Origin: Vibrio sp. AND4
Lineage (GTDB): Bacteria; Pseudomonadota; Gammaproteobacteria; Enterobacterales; Vibrionaceae
Assembly (NCBI RefSeq): GCF_000171815.1
Contig: NZ_ABGR01000004.1
Location: 186,001-250,000 of the forward strand
DNA: 64,000 bases
Direction of reading: 5' to 3'
Notes under the pieces: generated by a model
Databases searched by the model: none
What the model saw: only the letters and a program-made list of their open reading frames with translations
What the model was told of the DNA's origin: nothing
Made by a program: the position numbers and the translations under genes
Part shown: positions 27,652 to 37,015 of the stretch, piece after piece
Numbering within the stretch: the first letter of the stretch is position 1
Layout: each line of letters begins with the position of its first letter

Positions 27652-28173
27652 TTAAAGCTTTACCTCAAGATTTCCTACCAAGTCATTAGCATCAATACCC
27701 AATTCGTTTTCTAACCAGTCAATTAGGTCAAATCGCTTTGAACCAACTTTAATTTTTGTTTCTATCCTAGCCGTTTTAAATGTTCGAGCCTCGTTGCTTT
27801 GGTGACAAACACCCCGAATATATGCTTTTTTATTGCCGTCAAACCCAAATTCAGTGGGGGATATATTACGTCGTTCTTTCTCATCATATTTACGGTATGT
27901 GAATTCGATGTCTTTAGCTTCACCTACCCATAAAACTGTAAGTTCTCTCTTCCAATCTTCTACTGAATCGTATGAGCGTGTTCCTATCTGGTGATTTAAA
28001 CTAAGTCGAGAACAGAGCTCTTTTTGTTCTTCAAGGCTAAATTTTCGAAGTTTCACAAACTCGTCAAAAGCAGCTCTGTCTTCTAGAGTTTTTTTCATTC
28101 TACGCTTAGCAAATAAGAGCCAAATTATGAAAAGGGCAATGCTTAACCCTACAAGATTAATGAAAAGCTCCAT
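27652..28173 (-). CDS. Membrane-anchored first protein of the GHKL/STAS operon
   Basis: 173 residues. An N-terminal membrane helix (NLVGLSIALFIIWLLFA) is followed by a basic cytoplasmic segment and a soluble domain with an SLEEQKELCSRLSL helix and a beta-rich end with Trp residues. It is the first gene of the four-gene unit; its TAA is followed at once by the GTG of the ATPase. No family is recognised. A membrane sensor is the simplest guess. Confidence 0.65.
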   Translation of the reverse strand: MELFINLVGLSIALFIIWLLFAKRRMKKTLEDRAAFDEFVKLRKFSLEEQKELCSRLSLNHQIGTRSYDSVEDWKRELTVLWVGEAKDIEFTYRKYDEKERRNISPTEFGFDGNKKAYIRGVCHQSNEARTFKTARIETKIKVGSKRFDLIDWLENELGIDANDLVGNLEVKL

Positions 28174-28433
28174 TTAATACACCTTGCGACTACGAGTGAG
28201 CGAAGAATTGTAACTGAATTCAACAACCAAGCCACCTTTTGCAATGTATTGAATTGCATATTTGTGATCAATCATTTATTGGCATTAATTCACCCAGCAC
28301 TACCTGTAGTCTTCAGGCCTATTAACTGCATGAAAAGCAACCAGCCTTGTGCCCTTCAAGCGAGATAAAACATTGTCCTACGTTTTACGCCAAATTATAC
28401 TGTTTTTATATACAGTTAAATTGAGTCTTTATT
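28174..28433. promoter_or_regulatory. Divergent region between the GHKL operon and the integrase
   Basis: 260 AT-rich bases that must contain the promoters of both units. The integrase side holds TATACTGTTTTTATATACAG at about 28396-28415, an imperfect palindrome overlapping a likely promoter, which could be a self-regulation site. Confidence 0.5.
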
Positions 28434-29465
28434 ATGTCTATCCGCAATTTAAAAGATGGTTCTGCCAAACCTTGGCTTTGCGAATGCTACCCAAATGGTC
28501 GCTCCGGTAAGCGTGTTCGCAAGAAGTTTACAACCAAAGGCGAAGCCGCCGCTTTTGAATGCTTCACGATGCAAAAAGTAGATGAAAAGCCTTGGATGGG
28601 GGAAAAACCTGACCACCGCAGGCTTTCTCACCTTATTGAGCTCTGGTACTCACAATACGGCGTCAGCCTTGCCAAAGGCCATGTTATCCATAGTAAGTTC
28701 CGGAGAATGGCTAACGCTATGGGTGATCCTGTATCCACCGCCTTTGTGGCCAAAACATATTCTGAGTTCAGAAGTAACCGAATGAGTGGCCGAATTAGCT
28801 TTGTTGATGAGCGCTGGCAAAAGGGGCCACCAAGCATTGCGACGCTTAATTCTGAGCTCGCTCGCTTTAAGGCGATGTTCAATAAGTTAAAAGAGCTTGG
28901 TGAGTGGAAAGGGCCAAACCCTCTAGAAGAAGTAAAGCCATTTAAAGACCACGAGCGAACCATGGCTTTCTTACAAAAAGAGCAGCTCACTCTTTTGCTT
29001 GAACTAGTCGAAAAACACCAACGCACTGATATGATAAAAATAGTTAAACTGTGCTTGTCTACAGGGGCGCGTTGGAATGAAGCCGCGCAGCTAAAAGGCT
29101 CTCAGCTAAGCAAATATAAAGTGACGTTCACCAATACTAAGACCAAAAAGAACCGCTCTGTACCTATCTCTGAGGAGCTTTACAACGAGATATACAAACC
29201 AACCTCAGAAAAGCTATTTGAAGAGTGCTATACACCGTTCTGCTACATATTGAAGAACAAACTAGGCATCACCCTGCCCTCTGGCCAAGCTTCCCATGTT
29301 TTGCGTCATTCATTCGCAAGTCACTTTATGATGAATGGCGACAACATTTTAGTGCTGAGGGATATTCTCGGTCACTCCGATATCAGCATGACAATGCGCT
29401 ATGCCCACTTCGCACCAGATCATCTCTCTGACGCCATTTCCTATAACCCGCTTGCCAATCTGTAA
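28434..29465 (+). CDS. int: Tyrosine integrase, P2/HP1 phage type
   Basis: 343 residues. An N-terminal arm-binding/SAM-like region (1-170) is followed by the catalytic domain with LSTGARWNEAAQL (first Arg, about residue 210), HVLRHSFASHFMMNG (His-x-x-Arg-His, about residue 288) and LGHSDISMTMRYAHF with the nucleophile Tyr near residue 324. All catalytic residues are present. The 3' 190 bases and the following terminator are duplicated at 41091-41391, next to a guaC fragment, so this integrase family probably recombines at guaC. Three 19-bp repeats downstream may be its arm sites. Confidence 0.92.
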   Translation: MSIRNLKDGSAKPWLCECYPNGRSGKRVRKKFTTKGEAAAFECFTMQKVDEKPWMGEKPDHRRLSHLIELWYSQYGVSLAKGHVIHSKFRRMANAMGDPVSTAFVAKTYSEFRSNRMSGRISFVDERWQKGPPSIATLNSELARFKAMFNKLKELGEWKGPNPLEEVKPFKDHERTMAFLQKEQLTLLLELVEKHQRTDMIKIVKLCLSTGARWNEAAQLKGSQLSKYKVTFTNTKTKKNRSVPISEELYNEIYKPTSEKLFEECYTPFCYILKNKLGITLPSGQASHVLRHSFASHFMMNGDNILVLRDILGHSDISMTMRYAHFAPDHLSDAISYNPLANL

Positions 29466-29575
29466 CCTGCCGCCACAAAAATTTTTTGCTCGGCTGTCGC
29501 CACTTTGTCGCCACTTACCAAATTTTGGGCAAAAAAAGAGCCGCAAAAAGCGGCTCTTAACAGTTCGATTTTTCC
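29274..29575. repeat. 302-bp direct repeat, left copy (integrase 3' end plus terminator)
   Basis: Nearly identical to 41091-41391 in the same orientation, 11.8 kb away. It covers the last 62 integrase codons, the 65-base spacer with two GTCGCCACTT-like units and the terminator hairpin. Similarity stops at 29575, just where the right copy meets guaC. Confidence 0.9.
29531..29557 (-). terminator. Terminator downstream of the integrase
   Basis: GAGCCGC-AAAAA-GCGGCTC with a seven-A tract on one side; on the minus strand it reads as a 7-8 bp stem followed by seven T residues. It blocks transcription from the minus-strand defence genes to the right from entering the integrase. Confidence 0.85.
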
Positions 29576-29580
29576 TGTTG

Positions 29581-29678
29581 AAACAACCATAAATTGATAA
29601 TTTCATTCCCCATAATTTCAATAATTTACCTAAAAACAACCATATGTTGATATCACCAAAAACAACTATAAGTTGATA
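29581..29678 (+). repeat. Three 19-bp direct repeats, possible integrase arm sites
   Basis: AAACAACYATADRTTGATA occurs at 29581-29599, 29634-29652 and 29660-29678, all in one orientation, with start spacings of 53 and 26 bases. The rest of the 29576-29812 gap has no gene. Multiple identical short sites beside a P2-type int gene are what attP arm-type sites look like; protein-binding iterons of another kind cannot be excluded. Confidence 0.75.
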
Positions 29679-29812
29679 TTTTTGTGAAAGTTAAGATTTA
29701 GTCGAATGAGGTCTGAAAGAAAACTACTTTCAAATATTGGCTAATCTTTCAAAAGACGACTTCTTAAACCGGAGACTCACATTTTGGGCATTTTATATTA
29801 GTCGGTGGCTAT

Positions 29813-30085
29813 TCACAATAAGGCTTGAGCTGTTGCAGGGTGGAGGAATACTCCCGCCTGCAAATCATTGTTGTTCGGTAGTGGATATTCGATGTGCTCA
29901 CCTGTATCGATGAGTTTTGCTTGCTTTAAAGAAAACCAAGTTCTAGCGGCATTACCTTCTAAGCTTCCCCATACTTGGATAGTTTCATTTTGGACCTTCC
30001 AAGCGTCATATAGGCATTTGTATAAGTCGTTGTCATCGAGTTGCTTAGCATAATTCTTATCATAAAGAAGCTTGTTATCATCCAC
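29813..30085 (-). CDS. Small protein, function unknown
   Basis: 90 residues: an acidic N-terminus (MDDNKLLYDKNYAKQLDDND) followed by a helical region with Trp residues and the end HPATAQALL. No recognised domain. It lies 43 bases after the glycine-rich membrane protein and may belong to its transcript. Confidence 0.55.
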   Translation of the reverse strand: MDDNKLLYDKNYAKQLDDNDLYKCLYDAWKVQNETIQVWGSLEGNAARTWFSLKQAKLIDTGEHIEYPLPNNNDLQAGVFLHPATAQALL

Positions 30086-30128
30086 TACTGTCCTACCCTA
30101 AACGTTAAAGCACATATGAATACATTCA

Positions 30129-31166
30129 CTATCTGATTCCTAAACGAATTAACAATTCACTTGTTAGCTGAGCCAAAGCATCATGGTGCTTCTTTTGTTG
30201 AGTTTTCATTGCCCCCCCAAAAAGGTCATTCCAGAAAGATCTATGCTTTCTAAATAGCGCAAGCTCTGCTTGAATTTTAGGAACATACTCAGACATCAGG
30301 CTGGCAACGTTAGCTTGCTGTTTCCTAGCTTCACACAATTGAGATGTCGCTTGAATCAATAATGTATTTAGCTTTTCACACTCTTCCGTTAACTCACGTT
30401 TTTTTTCTTTTAGGGTATCGACTTTTTTGTAAGCGTTTTTAGTTGAAAAAAACACAATTGGAGCAGCGACAATCCCCCCAAGAACCCAGAAGCCACCAGC
30501 CATACCTGCACCACCAGTTGCAATAGAGCCTCCACCAAACCAAGCCAGTGTTGCGTTAGTGGCAGCAACGCCGGATAGAGAAGAAATAGCTGTTCCGGTT
30601 GATGCTGAGCCGACTAATGTAACGAGACCCCAAGCGCCCAGCGCTGCGGAGCCTCCAACTAAACCACCAAACCCGGTATTCAAACTCGTATTAAATCCGG
30701 AATAAAACTTGTCCAATTGACTTAGCGAATATCGGATTTCTGACTTACTAGTAACCTTTTTTGCTTTCAAGATTCTACTTACAGGCTTCAGTAGCTTATT
30801 AAGGCCTGTTAGTTGCTCGCCTATTGCGGATAAGCTTTCATTTGTATCTCGTTCGATTGATTCAATCTTTTTACGGACTGGCTCATATACCGCACTATAA
30901 ATATCCGTGTAATGTTTATTATGCATCTCTAGCATATATGAACCACCAAGCGAGACAATACCGCCTATGATTTTACTGGTATTTCGGAGAATCCCTCGCT
31001 TACTATCAGTTGATTCATAAAAATCAACTTCTTCGAACACATTTTCTAGTGAAGCAAATGAATCATTAACAATATCTTTCAATGATTTAGAAGTGCAATC
31101 GGTGATTTGTTGATAGGCAAGAATCGAGTTGCCCGTATTACGGTATGCTTGGATAAAAGAGGACAC
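30129..31166 (-). CDS. Glycine-rich membrane protein with coiled coils, possible pore-forming effector
   Basis: 345 residues. A helical N-terminal region (1-150) precedes a long Gly/Ala-rich hydrophobic stretch (about residues 165-245) with glycine-zipper spacing, including GTAISSLSGVAATNATLAW and FGGGSIATGGAGMAGGF. A basic coiled coil follows (YKKVDTLKEKKRELTEECEK). I have seen this Gly-rich signature in bacterial island proteins without an assigned function. Membrane insertion is likely and pore formation is a guess. It is 226 bases downstream of zorD, too far to be called a fifth Zorya gene, but in the same orientation. Confidence 0.65.
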   Translation of the reverse strand: MSSFIQAYRNTGNSILAYQQITDCTSKSLKDIVNDSFASLENVFEEVDFYESTDSKRGILRNTSKIIGGIVSLGGSYMLEMHNKHYTDIYSAVYEPVRKKIESIERDTNESLSAIGEQLTGLNKLLKPVSRILKAKKVTSKSEIRYSLSQLDKFYSGFNTSLNTGFGGLVGGSAALGAWGLVTLVGSASTGTAISSLSGVAATNATLAWFGGGSIATGGAGMAGGFWVLGGIVAAPIVFFSTKNAYKKVDTLKEKKRELTEECEKLNTLLIQATSQLCEARKQQANVASLMSEYVPKIQAELALFRKHRSFWNDLFGGAMKTQQKKHHDALAQLTSELLIRLGIR

Positions 31167-31392
31167 TTAAAATACTCATAGTGAACTTGGATAACTGCAA
31201 AAGTAATTTTACCACACAGCATACCAATACACACAACTTAGATTTTGCTTAAGATCAATCAAATGTGTAATGTTGCTATCTCACATGCTTTACGCAAGCT
31301 ATCCGATCCCGTAGTTTTGGTTGTTCCATTGAGCGGATAGCTGCTTTAAGGTGCTAGACAAGCCTTCACCCACAAATAATCAATTAGAGCCT

Positions 31393-34300
31393 CTATGCTT
31401 TGAGTCGCTCTTTACCCAATCTAGTGAGTACCTCTTTAAGTGTAACCTCGTAGTCTTCAAGGTAATTTAACAGCTGCGCTCTCCCCAAAATTTCAACACC
31501 ACATGTGGTCGCTATTTCGTGAGTTCTTTTAGCTAACGATGGTGAGTTGGTGACGAAGATCAAGCGCTCAAAAGTACTTCTCATCGCGGATTCATAAATA
31601 GGTTTAGCAGAATGAATCTCCTGTATCCCTTTATAGCCATCATATTGTCTTTGCGTAAACTTAGCCTGCACTAGAATGTTACCGCTACGACTGAGTAACA
31701 CACCATCAGCACCATGGTCAGCTCCATTATTCGTAAGCCACGTGCTTTGACTACCGGTAATCTTTGCCAGCAATTCTACACATAACGCTTCAAACTGCTG
31801 CCAACTTAACTTATCAAGTTCAGCCGCTGTAATACGTTTATCAATCAATTCACCAGAAACCGCTCCTCCAACACCTGCTGGTTGTGGAACAACATCTTCC
31901 GGTGTGACAACAGCGTCCTTCAGCAAAGTTTTTAGAGTAAGGAGCCTATGTAGATTTACATCAAATGATTCAAATTCAGGGTGATGTAACAGCGGAATGT
32001 AAATATGAACCTCTTTTTCCTGTCCGATACGATAAACCCTATCCGTAGCTTGAGCTTCTTTAGCTGGGTTCCAGTGCCGCTCTAAATGAACAACATGATT
32101 CGCACCGACTACAGTTAAACCGACACCAGCCGCAACTGGCGACATTACAATTAAGTTAAAACCTTCTTTGGCTTCAAAGTCTGCAATCATTGATTTTCGA
32201 GTTGGGACAGATTTACGCTTTGCTACGGCTTTAGCATCACCATTAATCACTGAGAGCGGACCTAGGTTATAGATCTGTCCCAAAGTCACGCTTAAGAAAC
32301 TTTGTAGTCGTTTGTTAACCGCAAAAATAATACACTTCTCATGTTTACTTCGTACTCGATCTAAAGTCTCAAGCAAGGAAGCTAGTTTTCCTGATTCTCC
32401 GTATAAAACCCTAGCTGATTTTGCATTTTTTGGAATATCAAGGCGACCTCCATCACTTAAGCGAGGATGTAGCGAACTATCTCTTAGCCTCATCAACGTG
32501 GTAAGTGCGTGGCTCTCTTCATTCTCAAGTTGGTTACTAATAGTCCCTTCGTAAACATCTCTCTGGTAGCCAACCATTGTCGACTTAAGTTCTTCTAAAT
32601 ATTTCCAGTTTTCAAATTCTCCGCCAGCATACATATGTTTTAGAGGTAACCCTTTAAGGTTGTCCTCTTTAATGCGTCTCAACATCAATGCCCCGACCGC
32701 TATACGAAGTTCTCTGCCAAGCCTAGCTCTTGTTTCTTCAACTTCATCACCAGCAGCTTTAAGAATTGGTGAAATATACCGAGCACGAAATTCTTGATAG
32801 CTACCCAGATGGCTAGGGCAAGCTGTATCCATCAAACACCAAAAATCGGCTAAGCTGTTTTCTACAGGCGTACCCGTAGCCACTAGTTTGAAATCAGCTT
32901 TTAGCCCCTTAGCTGCACGAGTTTGAAGTGCATTTGGGTTTTTAATGTTTTGGGCTTCATCGAAAACTACGATACCCCAATCAATCAAACACATGGAGAA
33001 CTGGTAATCGCGCAAGGTTTGATAAGTAGTGATAACCAATCGCTCTGGTAGATCTAATCGGCCTGGACCAAAGTGTTTCCCTACTTTCAAAGAATACTTG
33101 GGTTCTAAACTATCATCAGATGCACTTTGGCTTCGAATCTCTACACCACCCACGCGATAGTCATTTAGCTCAGCAGCTGATTGCAAAATAACTACATCGT
33201 TGAATGGCGAGCGTTTAAAGGTTTTATCTACCTCATCCTTCCAGTTTTCCAATAAACTTAAAGGAGCAACTATCAGCACAGGTTTCTTCGTTTCACCACT
33301 AATTTGTTGTCGTTGATAAATATGTTCGATTGCAGAGAGAGCCATAAAAGTCTTACCCAGCCCCATATCATCAGCTAGCAAGGCTCCACTAATTTTCGAG
33401 TCTGATGAGCTTTTTTGTTCAACGCCTAAAATCCAACGAACACCAATATCCTGATGTGGAAAAGGTGTACGCTTGTGGTTTTCCCAATTTAACTCACCAT
33501 CCCATGAAATATCAGAAATCAGTTGTTCAATTTTAGGAGAATTTTCAGACAGCTCTTCATCATTTAGGTCAATATCAACAACATGTATTTCTGATCTTTC
33601 TGATTCAGTCTCGGTATCTTCTGCCTCCACCTCACTAGAAAGGTCTGTTTCAGGGTTAGATATCTTGTGACCTATTTCTTTTAGAACTTTCTCAACAGCT
33701 ACAGGCTCACTGATATCGTATGATTTTCCTTCATAATCTAAAACAGTTGCTCCGGTTTGTTGGGCATCTTCAATCTTCTTAGTTACGTCCTCAAGAGTTG
33801 TTTTATCGCAAACTCTATCAGCCAGCTTAGATATTGGATTAATCACGTCAGATGAAAAGGAAGCTCCAAACCAATCAATGCCTGACTCGTCCGTTTCTCC
33901 AAAATAGGCGTGTTTAAAGACTGTCGCACCATGAACCCTGATAGAAAAGCCTAAATCAAGATCGACTAAGCTCGCATCAATATATGCAGTAGGGTTCTCC
34001 AAGAACGCTTTAACTTGTTTTTGAGGTATGACTCTATTGCTAAGAACTTCTTTTACAGCCATGAGCTTTTCTTCAGAAAACAAGACTATTTCATCACCCA
34101 CTTTCAGCGTAACGGCGTTGTCGCTTTGCAACTGTCCCAGAACCTTTTGAATCGCCTCATGGCTCGCACTTTGCCCCATGTTGGGAGTCAATATCAGCTC
34201 ACCTTGAGAATTCAGTTCTGCTTCTACCGTGATTTTATTTGGTGTTAGTATTCTTAGCTTTTCAAAGTGCTTTAGATTCAACTTACAACCACTCTTTTGA

Positions 34301-34842
34301 GCCTCTTGTAAAGAGTGTAGGTAAAGTAAGTTATCGTATTCAGACTGAGCGGACTTTCCATGGGCTTTATGTGCGTTAAAAACCATAAGCTGCTCGGGCG
34401 TTAACAGATACTGCTCACTTTGACTAAACCGAATGAAAGGTCCATCCACAGTGTAATTTAACGTTGTTCGACCCTGTTTGGTTGTTACCGAAAGGTCAAT
34501 TTTAAAGGTAGGTGTACTAGCTTTTCCTTGAATGTCAGCATCAATAGCTCCTTGCCAAACCGAAGGAAAACCAAGCAAAATTCTCAAATCAGAGTCGAGC
34601 CTTACCGCTGTTTCAGGTGGCATAATAAAGCCATCTGGAAATGAGCTTACATCCCCCTGCTCTTCAAGCATTTTAAGAGCAACATATTGTGCTGTTATCC
34701 ACTCATCAGCTTTACCAGCTTTAATTTTCTCTAAGGTTTTCTTGGAGGTAGTGAAATCAAGACTATCATCACAGACCAACTCAAATTGAGACGTCTTATC
34801 TAGACCAGAAAAGAACTTACTGATTAAAGAAGTTAACTCCAC
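31393..34842 (-). CDS. zorD: ZorD, SNF2 helicase with C-terminal Mrr-like nuclease (Zorya type I)
   Basis: 1149 residues. After a ~450-residue N-terminal region come the SNF2 motifs: Walker A LLADDMGLGKTF (about 490), DEAQ box IVVFDEAQNIKN (about 625), VATGTPVENS, and the C-lobe with VAAGVGLTVVGANHVVHLER and DRVYRIGQ (about 937). The last 130 residues are an Mrr-like restriction domain: WQQFEALCVELL, GADHGADGVLL (catalytic Asp) and VQAKFT (Gln-x-Lys). This helicase-nuclease fusion distinguishes type I Zorya from type II, which has an HNH protein instead. ZorD is the DNA-degrading effector in this system. It overlaps zorC by 10 bases. Confidence 0.93.
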   Translation of the reverse strand: MELTSLISKFFSGLDKTSQFELVCDDSLDFTTSKKTLEKIKAGKADEWITAQYVALKMLEEQGDVSSFPDGFIMPPETAVRLDSDLRILLGFPSVWQGAIDADIQGKASTPTFKIDLSVTTKQGRTTLNYTVDGPFIRFSQSEQYLLTPEQLMVFNAHKAHGKSAQSEYDNLLYLHSLQEAQKSGCKLNLKHFEKLRILTPNKITVEAELNSQGELILTPNMGQSASHEAIQKVLGQLQSDNAVTLKVGDEIVLFSEEKLMAVKEVLSNRVIPQKQVKAFLENPTAYIDASLVDLDLGFSIRVHGATVFKHAYFGETDESGIDWFGASFSSDVINPISKLADRVCDKTTLEDVTKKIEDAQQTGATVLDYEGKSYDISEPVAVEKVLKEIGHKISNPETDLSSEVEAEDTETESERSEIHVVDIDLNDEELSENSPKIEQLISDISWDGELNWENHKRTPFPHQDIGVRWILGVEQKSSSDSKISGALLADDMGLGKTFMALSAIEHIYQRQQISGETKKPVLIVAPLSLLENWKDEVDKTFKRSPFNDVVILQSAAELNDYRVGGVEIRSQSASDDSLEPKYSLKVGKHFGPGRLDLPERLVITTYQTLRDYQFSMCLIDWGIVVFDEAQNIKNPNALQTRAAKGLKADFKLVATGTPVENSLADFWCLMDTACPSHLGSYQEFRARYISPILKAAGDEVEETRARLGRELRIAVGALMLRRIKEDNLKGLPLKHMYAGGEFENWKYLEELKSTMVGYQRDVYEGTISNQLENEESHALTTLMRLRDSSLHPRLSDGGRLDIPKNAKSARVLYGESGKLASLLETLDRVRSKHEKCIIFAVNKRLQSFLSVTLGQIYNLGPLSVINGDAKAVAKRKSVPTRKSMIADFEAKEGFNLIVMSPVAAGVGLTVVGANHVVHLERHWNPAKEAQATDRVYRIGQEKEVHIYIPLLHHPEFESFDVNLHRLLTLKTLLKDAVVTPEDVVPQPAGVGGAVSGELIDKRITAAELDKLSWQQFEALCVELLAKITGSQSTWLTNNGADHGADGVLLSRSGNILVQAKFTQRQYDGYKGIQEIHSAKPIYESAMRSTFERLIFVTNSPSLAKRTHEIATTCGVEILGRAQLLNYLEDYEVTLKEVLTRLGKERLKA

Positions 34843-36284
34843 TCTCGCACCCCATAACGTTGTTTAAAGTCAATATAATCTTCATTTGAAAGCACATCTT
34901 TAGGCGTCAATTTAATTCCCAGCCCTTTAAGTGCGGTAAGTGCTTTTCGCTGCCATGAGTAGCCAATTGGCGAGTGCGTTATTTTTGCTACAGCTCCCGA
35001 TGATAATCGTGTCATCTGATTATTGATCCCACTGGTTAGCTGAGAATACGTTGGCCTAACAATGTCATAATTAAATACGCATACTGACGAATCTAAATGC
35101 TTGTACAACCACAAGTAACAACTGTGGCTTCCCTCTACCATGTGCGCACCATTCATTTGCACATAAATTATAGATTTATCACCATCTTTAACAGTCGAGA
35201 AATTGGGTAAGTGCTTAGGGTCATAGTTTCTCTTCAAATACCTTGCAGCATCCTGACTCAAATAAAGCCGAGTATTTGAAATAATCCCTGCATCAAACAT
35301 CCCCTCTAAGAAACTTTTCCTAGATGGGTACATTCTCTGTAACTCGTAATTAGCTGAAGAGTATGAATAATCCTCCAACGCTTCCAAAAACAACTTCAAA
35401 TCTAGTTTTGATAACCATCCGCGAACAGCTTGAATCAGATTTGGTTCTAAACCCTTCCACCACTTAATGTATCTTGGATTTGAACTTGGTACTCGTGGAT
35501 CACCGCCAATCGCTAAGATCACATTCATCCAAGGCTCACTGATGTGAGCACCTATCGAACGGGCAATCAAAATTCTAAGAATTTGATGCCCTAACAAACT
35601 TTCAGAGTCATATCGAGAATCAAAAACCGCCGTTTTTTGAACCTCATTTAGGAGAGGATGATCTTGGCCTAATGGTATGGTGTTTAACTGCTTAATATAG
35701 TAGATGCCTTTAGCCGCCGTTAAATATCTGCCATTTGCATAACGTTCCAGCTTCATCTCCACAATTAAATGATCAAAATCGATATTATTTTGAATAGCTC
35801 TTTCCGCAAGCCACTGGGGGCCATTGGTTGACAAGATATTTTCATCAAACTGCTCATCATTGCCTCGCAGCCTTTTAGCCTCCAACAACCAGTCTGCTGT
35901 AGCTTCCAAGTCTGCCAGTCGGTCATACTCAGATAAGAAATGCTGATAAAACGACTCTATGACTAAAGAGCTTGGTTTTTTTACAATTTCTGTAATCTTA
36001 TTAAGTAATCGACGCGTAATGCTGACATTTTTCTTCGCATCCGTATGTAGCGAGAGAGCTAAGGCGCGAACGTGTACAGAGCTATCTATAACGTCCTCAA
36101 CTCTTTTCTTAGAGGCAAGCGCATTACATACTTCTCCATATGCAGTTCGGAACTTATTGTTTTCAATACCGGCACTCTTAGAAAGCACCTCTAGTTGATT
36201 CGATAGACGTGCAAAATCCTTGATGGCTAGACCAAAAGGATTAGCTGGCAAACTAACCTTGAGCTTTTTTATATTTAAACTCAC
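34833..36284 (-). CDS. zorC: ZorC, EH-signature protein (Zorya type I)
   Basis: 483 residues, somewhat shorter than the E. coli type I ZorC. Mostly helical, with the motif MVEGSHSCYLWLYKHLD near residue 375, which I take as the Glu-His pair that names the EH-signature family. ZorC is a cytosolic DNA-binding factor recruited with ZorD after the membrane motor senses phage. Its start overlaps zorB by four bases (ATGA) and its end overlaps zorD. Confidence 0.85.
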   Translation of the reverse strand: MSLNIKKLKVSLPANPFGLAIKDFARLSNQLEVLSKSAGIENNKFRTAYGEVCNALASKKRVEDVIDSSVHVRALALSLHTDAKKNVSITRRLLNKITEIVKKPSSLVIESFYQHFLSEYDRLADLEATADWLLEAKRLRGNDEQFDENILSTNGPQWLAERAIQNNIDFDHLIVEMKLERYANGRYLTAAKGIYYIKQLNTIPLGQDHPLLNEVQKTAVFDSRYDSESLLGHQILRILIARSIGAHISEPWMNVILAIGGDPRVPSSNPRYIKWWKGLEPNLIQAVRGWLSKLDLKLFLEALEDYSYSSANYELQRMYPSRKSFLEGMFDAGIISNTRLYLSQDAARYLKRNYDPKHLPNFSTVKDGDKSIIYVQMNGAHMVEGSHSCYLWLYKHLDSSVCVFNYDIVRPTYSQLTSGINNQMTRLSSGAVAKITHSPIGYSWQRKALTALKGLGIKLTPKDVLSNEDYIDFKQRYGVREWS

Positions 36285-37015
36285 TGTCCAACAATCCTCT
36301 CGAGCTCAGCAATCGATGGTTTCTTAACTGTAAATCGAATATCAATACGCCTATTCTGACTCTTTTCTTGCTGATTAGACTCTTGTAAATTGGCTCGTCT
36401 TGTAGCCGCATAACCACTAACCGAAAATAGCTTTGCATGATATGCGTTTTCTAAATCACCAAGTTTAGGCGTTAAACTGAGTTCATTTTGCCAGACATTC
36501 CAGACAGATATTGCTCGATCAGTTGATAAGCCCCAGTTCCCTTTTCCTCTGTAATGGATACCATCGCTATCAGTATGACCTTCAATAAATACGGTATCGA
36601 GATATTGAAATCGGTCTTTCTTCTGAATTGCTGAATGAAGAACAACACCTATGTCTTTAAGTGCTTGCTGTATGGTTGCATCGTTCGGAATTGATGATTT
36701 ACCTGATGCAAAAGTCAGTGTACTTTCGGGGATCCGAATTACCGTATCATTATCAGCAATTTCAACAATGACGTTTCTTTTAGCAAGTTCGTCTCGAACA
36801 TCATAAATTATATTCTTTCTTGCTAACTCAGCTTGCTTAAGCTCTTCAATACCAGCTTCGACATCATTGGTCTTTTGAGTTAATTCAATTATCAGAGCAA
36901 CAGCTGCAAGTATAAAAATAACGAGCAAAGCAGACATTAGATCAGAAAATGAAACCCAGTATGGATTTTCTTCATCTACTGAGTTTGGGGTATGCGAACG
37001 AATACCTCTACGCAT
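36281..37015 (-). CDS. zorB: ZorB, MotB/OmpA-like stator subunit (Zorya)
   Basis: 244 residues. A single membrane helix (residues about 18-45, WVSFSDLMSALLVIFIL) contains the MotB-like proton-channel Asp in FSDLM. The periplasmic OmpA-like peptidoglycan-binding domain has VFIEGHTDSDG and QNRRIDIRF. With ZorA it forms an inner-membrane proton-driven motor tied to the cell wall. It overlaps zorA by eight bases. Confidence 0.92.
   Translation of the reverse strand: MRRGIRSHTPNSVDEENPYWVSFSDLMSALLVIFILAAVALIIELTQKTNDVEAGIEELKQAELARKNIIYDVRDELAKRNVIVEIADNDTVIRIPESTLTFASGKSSIPNDATIQQALKDIGVVLHSAIQKKDRFQYLDTVFIEGHTDSDGIHYRGKGNWGLSTDRAISVWNVWQNELSLTPKLGDLENAYHAKLFSVSGYAATRRANLQESNQQEKSQNRRIDIRFTVKKPSIAELERIVGQ

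Noticed and set aside
29813..31166. Fifth and sixth genes of the Zorya operon
   Set aside because: A 226-base gap separates them from zorD, and canonical type I Zorya has four genes; kept as a separate candidate.
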